DNA of 52,678 nucleotides from Nitrospirota bacterium (GTDB lineage Bacteria; Nitrospirota; Nitrospiria; Nitrospirales; Nitrospiraceae). A program made the translations under genes and the position numbers. Of this stretch, positions 52,556 to 52,678 are shown piece by piece (position 1 is the first letter of the stretch; the number at the start of each line of letters is the position of its first letter). Below the pieces are notes generated by a model. The model ran no database searches. It saw only the letters and a list, made by a program, of their open reading frames with translations, and was not told the origin of the DNA. Location: positions 1-52,678 of the forward strand of contig JBFMAX010000018.1 of assembly GCA_040755395.1 (NCBI GenBank), read 5' to 3'.

Positions 52556-52678
52556 CCGGCGGCCCGAGCGAAGCTTGGCATATCGCACAGACAACGGCAA
52601 AGAGCGGGTTGAAGACTCTATCCGCCGGCGTCAATGACGATAAAGCGATAAAGAGCCGGCGGCCCGAGCGAAGCTTGG
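52554..52678 (+). repeat. structured leader repeats, partial 3' end then a copy cut by the window edge
   Basis: GCCGGCGGCCCGAGCGAAGC at 52556-52575 is an isolated 3' half. From about 52595 a further copy has GCGGGTTGAAGACTCTATCC, stem CCGCCGGC/GCCGGCGG and GAGCGAAGCTTGG, reaching the last base. No gene follows within the window. Confidence 0.72.

Noticed and set aside
52402-52678. CRISPR array
   Set aside because: Repeats are about 80-95 nt, differ from each other, and are not separated by uniform unique spacers; no cas genes are near.

Overview
The window is GC-rich, gene-dense bacterial chromosome of Gram-negative type: it has lipoproteins with lipoboxes, an OmpA-type peptidoglycan-binding lipoprotein and a periplasmic HtrA protease. 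The gene mix (tandem LCCL-domain protein, compatible-solute glycosyltransferases, degS/narX-type two-component pair, catabolic CoA genes) reminds me of Nitrospirota or similar environmental lineages. That is an impression only; there is no rRNA or marker gene to fix the taxon.

Layout. 1-1.6 kb: the tail of an IS5/IS4-type transposase, a DUF4926-like gene and a toxin-antitoxin pair whose toxin carries a premature TGA. 1.8-4.1 kb: HtrA and Hsp20, divergent. 4.4-6.8 kb: tryptophanase translationally coupled to an HTH protein. 6.9-14.0 kb, minus strand: a fatty-acid-type operon (heme-oxygenase-like diiron protein, acyl-CoA ligase, thiolase, 3-hydroxyacyl-CoA dehydrogenase, enoyl-CoA hydratase, patatin). 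14.36-17.8 kb, plus strand: homogentisate branch of tyrosine breakdown (half-size HPPD, homogentisate dioxygenase, fumarylacetoacetase) plus an unexpected phosphoribosyltransferase-like gene, behind a clear promoter with an 18-bp palindrome.

18.0-38.8 kb, all plus strand: a branched-chain amino acid catabolic block. It holds a branched-chain ketoacid dehydrogenase (E1 alpha, E1 beta, E2), thiolase, hydroxyacyl-CoA dehydrogenase, a two-subunit B12 mutase with isobutyryl-CoA mutase residues (F and Q at the two substrate-selecting positions), a metallo-beta-lactamase-fold hydrolase, methylcrotonyl-CoA carboxylase beta subunit, enoyl-CoA hydratases, HMG-CoA lyase, the MeaB-type mutase chaperone, then the methylcitrate genes prpD-prpB-prpC and an acyl-CoA synthetase. 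The combined reading is: valine to isobutyryl-CoA to butyryl-CoA to acetyl-CoA; leucine to HMG-CoA to acetoacetate; isoleucine-derived propionyl-CoA through the methylcitrate cycle. E3, acyl-CoA dehydrogenase and the biotin carboxylase subunit are not in the window.

38.8-48.9 kb: envelope and regulatory genes (tandem LCCL protein, OmpA-like coiled-coil lipoprotein, PilZ protein, small secreted proteins, an HTH protein overlapping a membrane coiled-coil protein, a PAS histidine kinase/LuxR-type regulator pair, two small zinc-binding proteins, a lone receiver domain). 49.1-52.3 kb: GT81-like and GT78-like glycosyltransferases flanking a cupredoxin-like lipoprotein, probably a glycosylglycerate-type solute system.

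The most unusual non-coding content is three families of dispersed intergenic elements: (i) a roughly 95-nt structured element whose main stem differs in sequence between copies while pairing is kept, and whose 3' end forms the ribosome binding site of three unrelated genes; (ii) 110-205-bp MITE-like palindromic elements with terminal inverted repeats, four copies, one covering the start of a gene; (iii) imperfect hairpins made of iterated short words between many genes, running into the 3' ends of several coding sequences. Family (i) is my best candidate for something undescribed.
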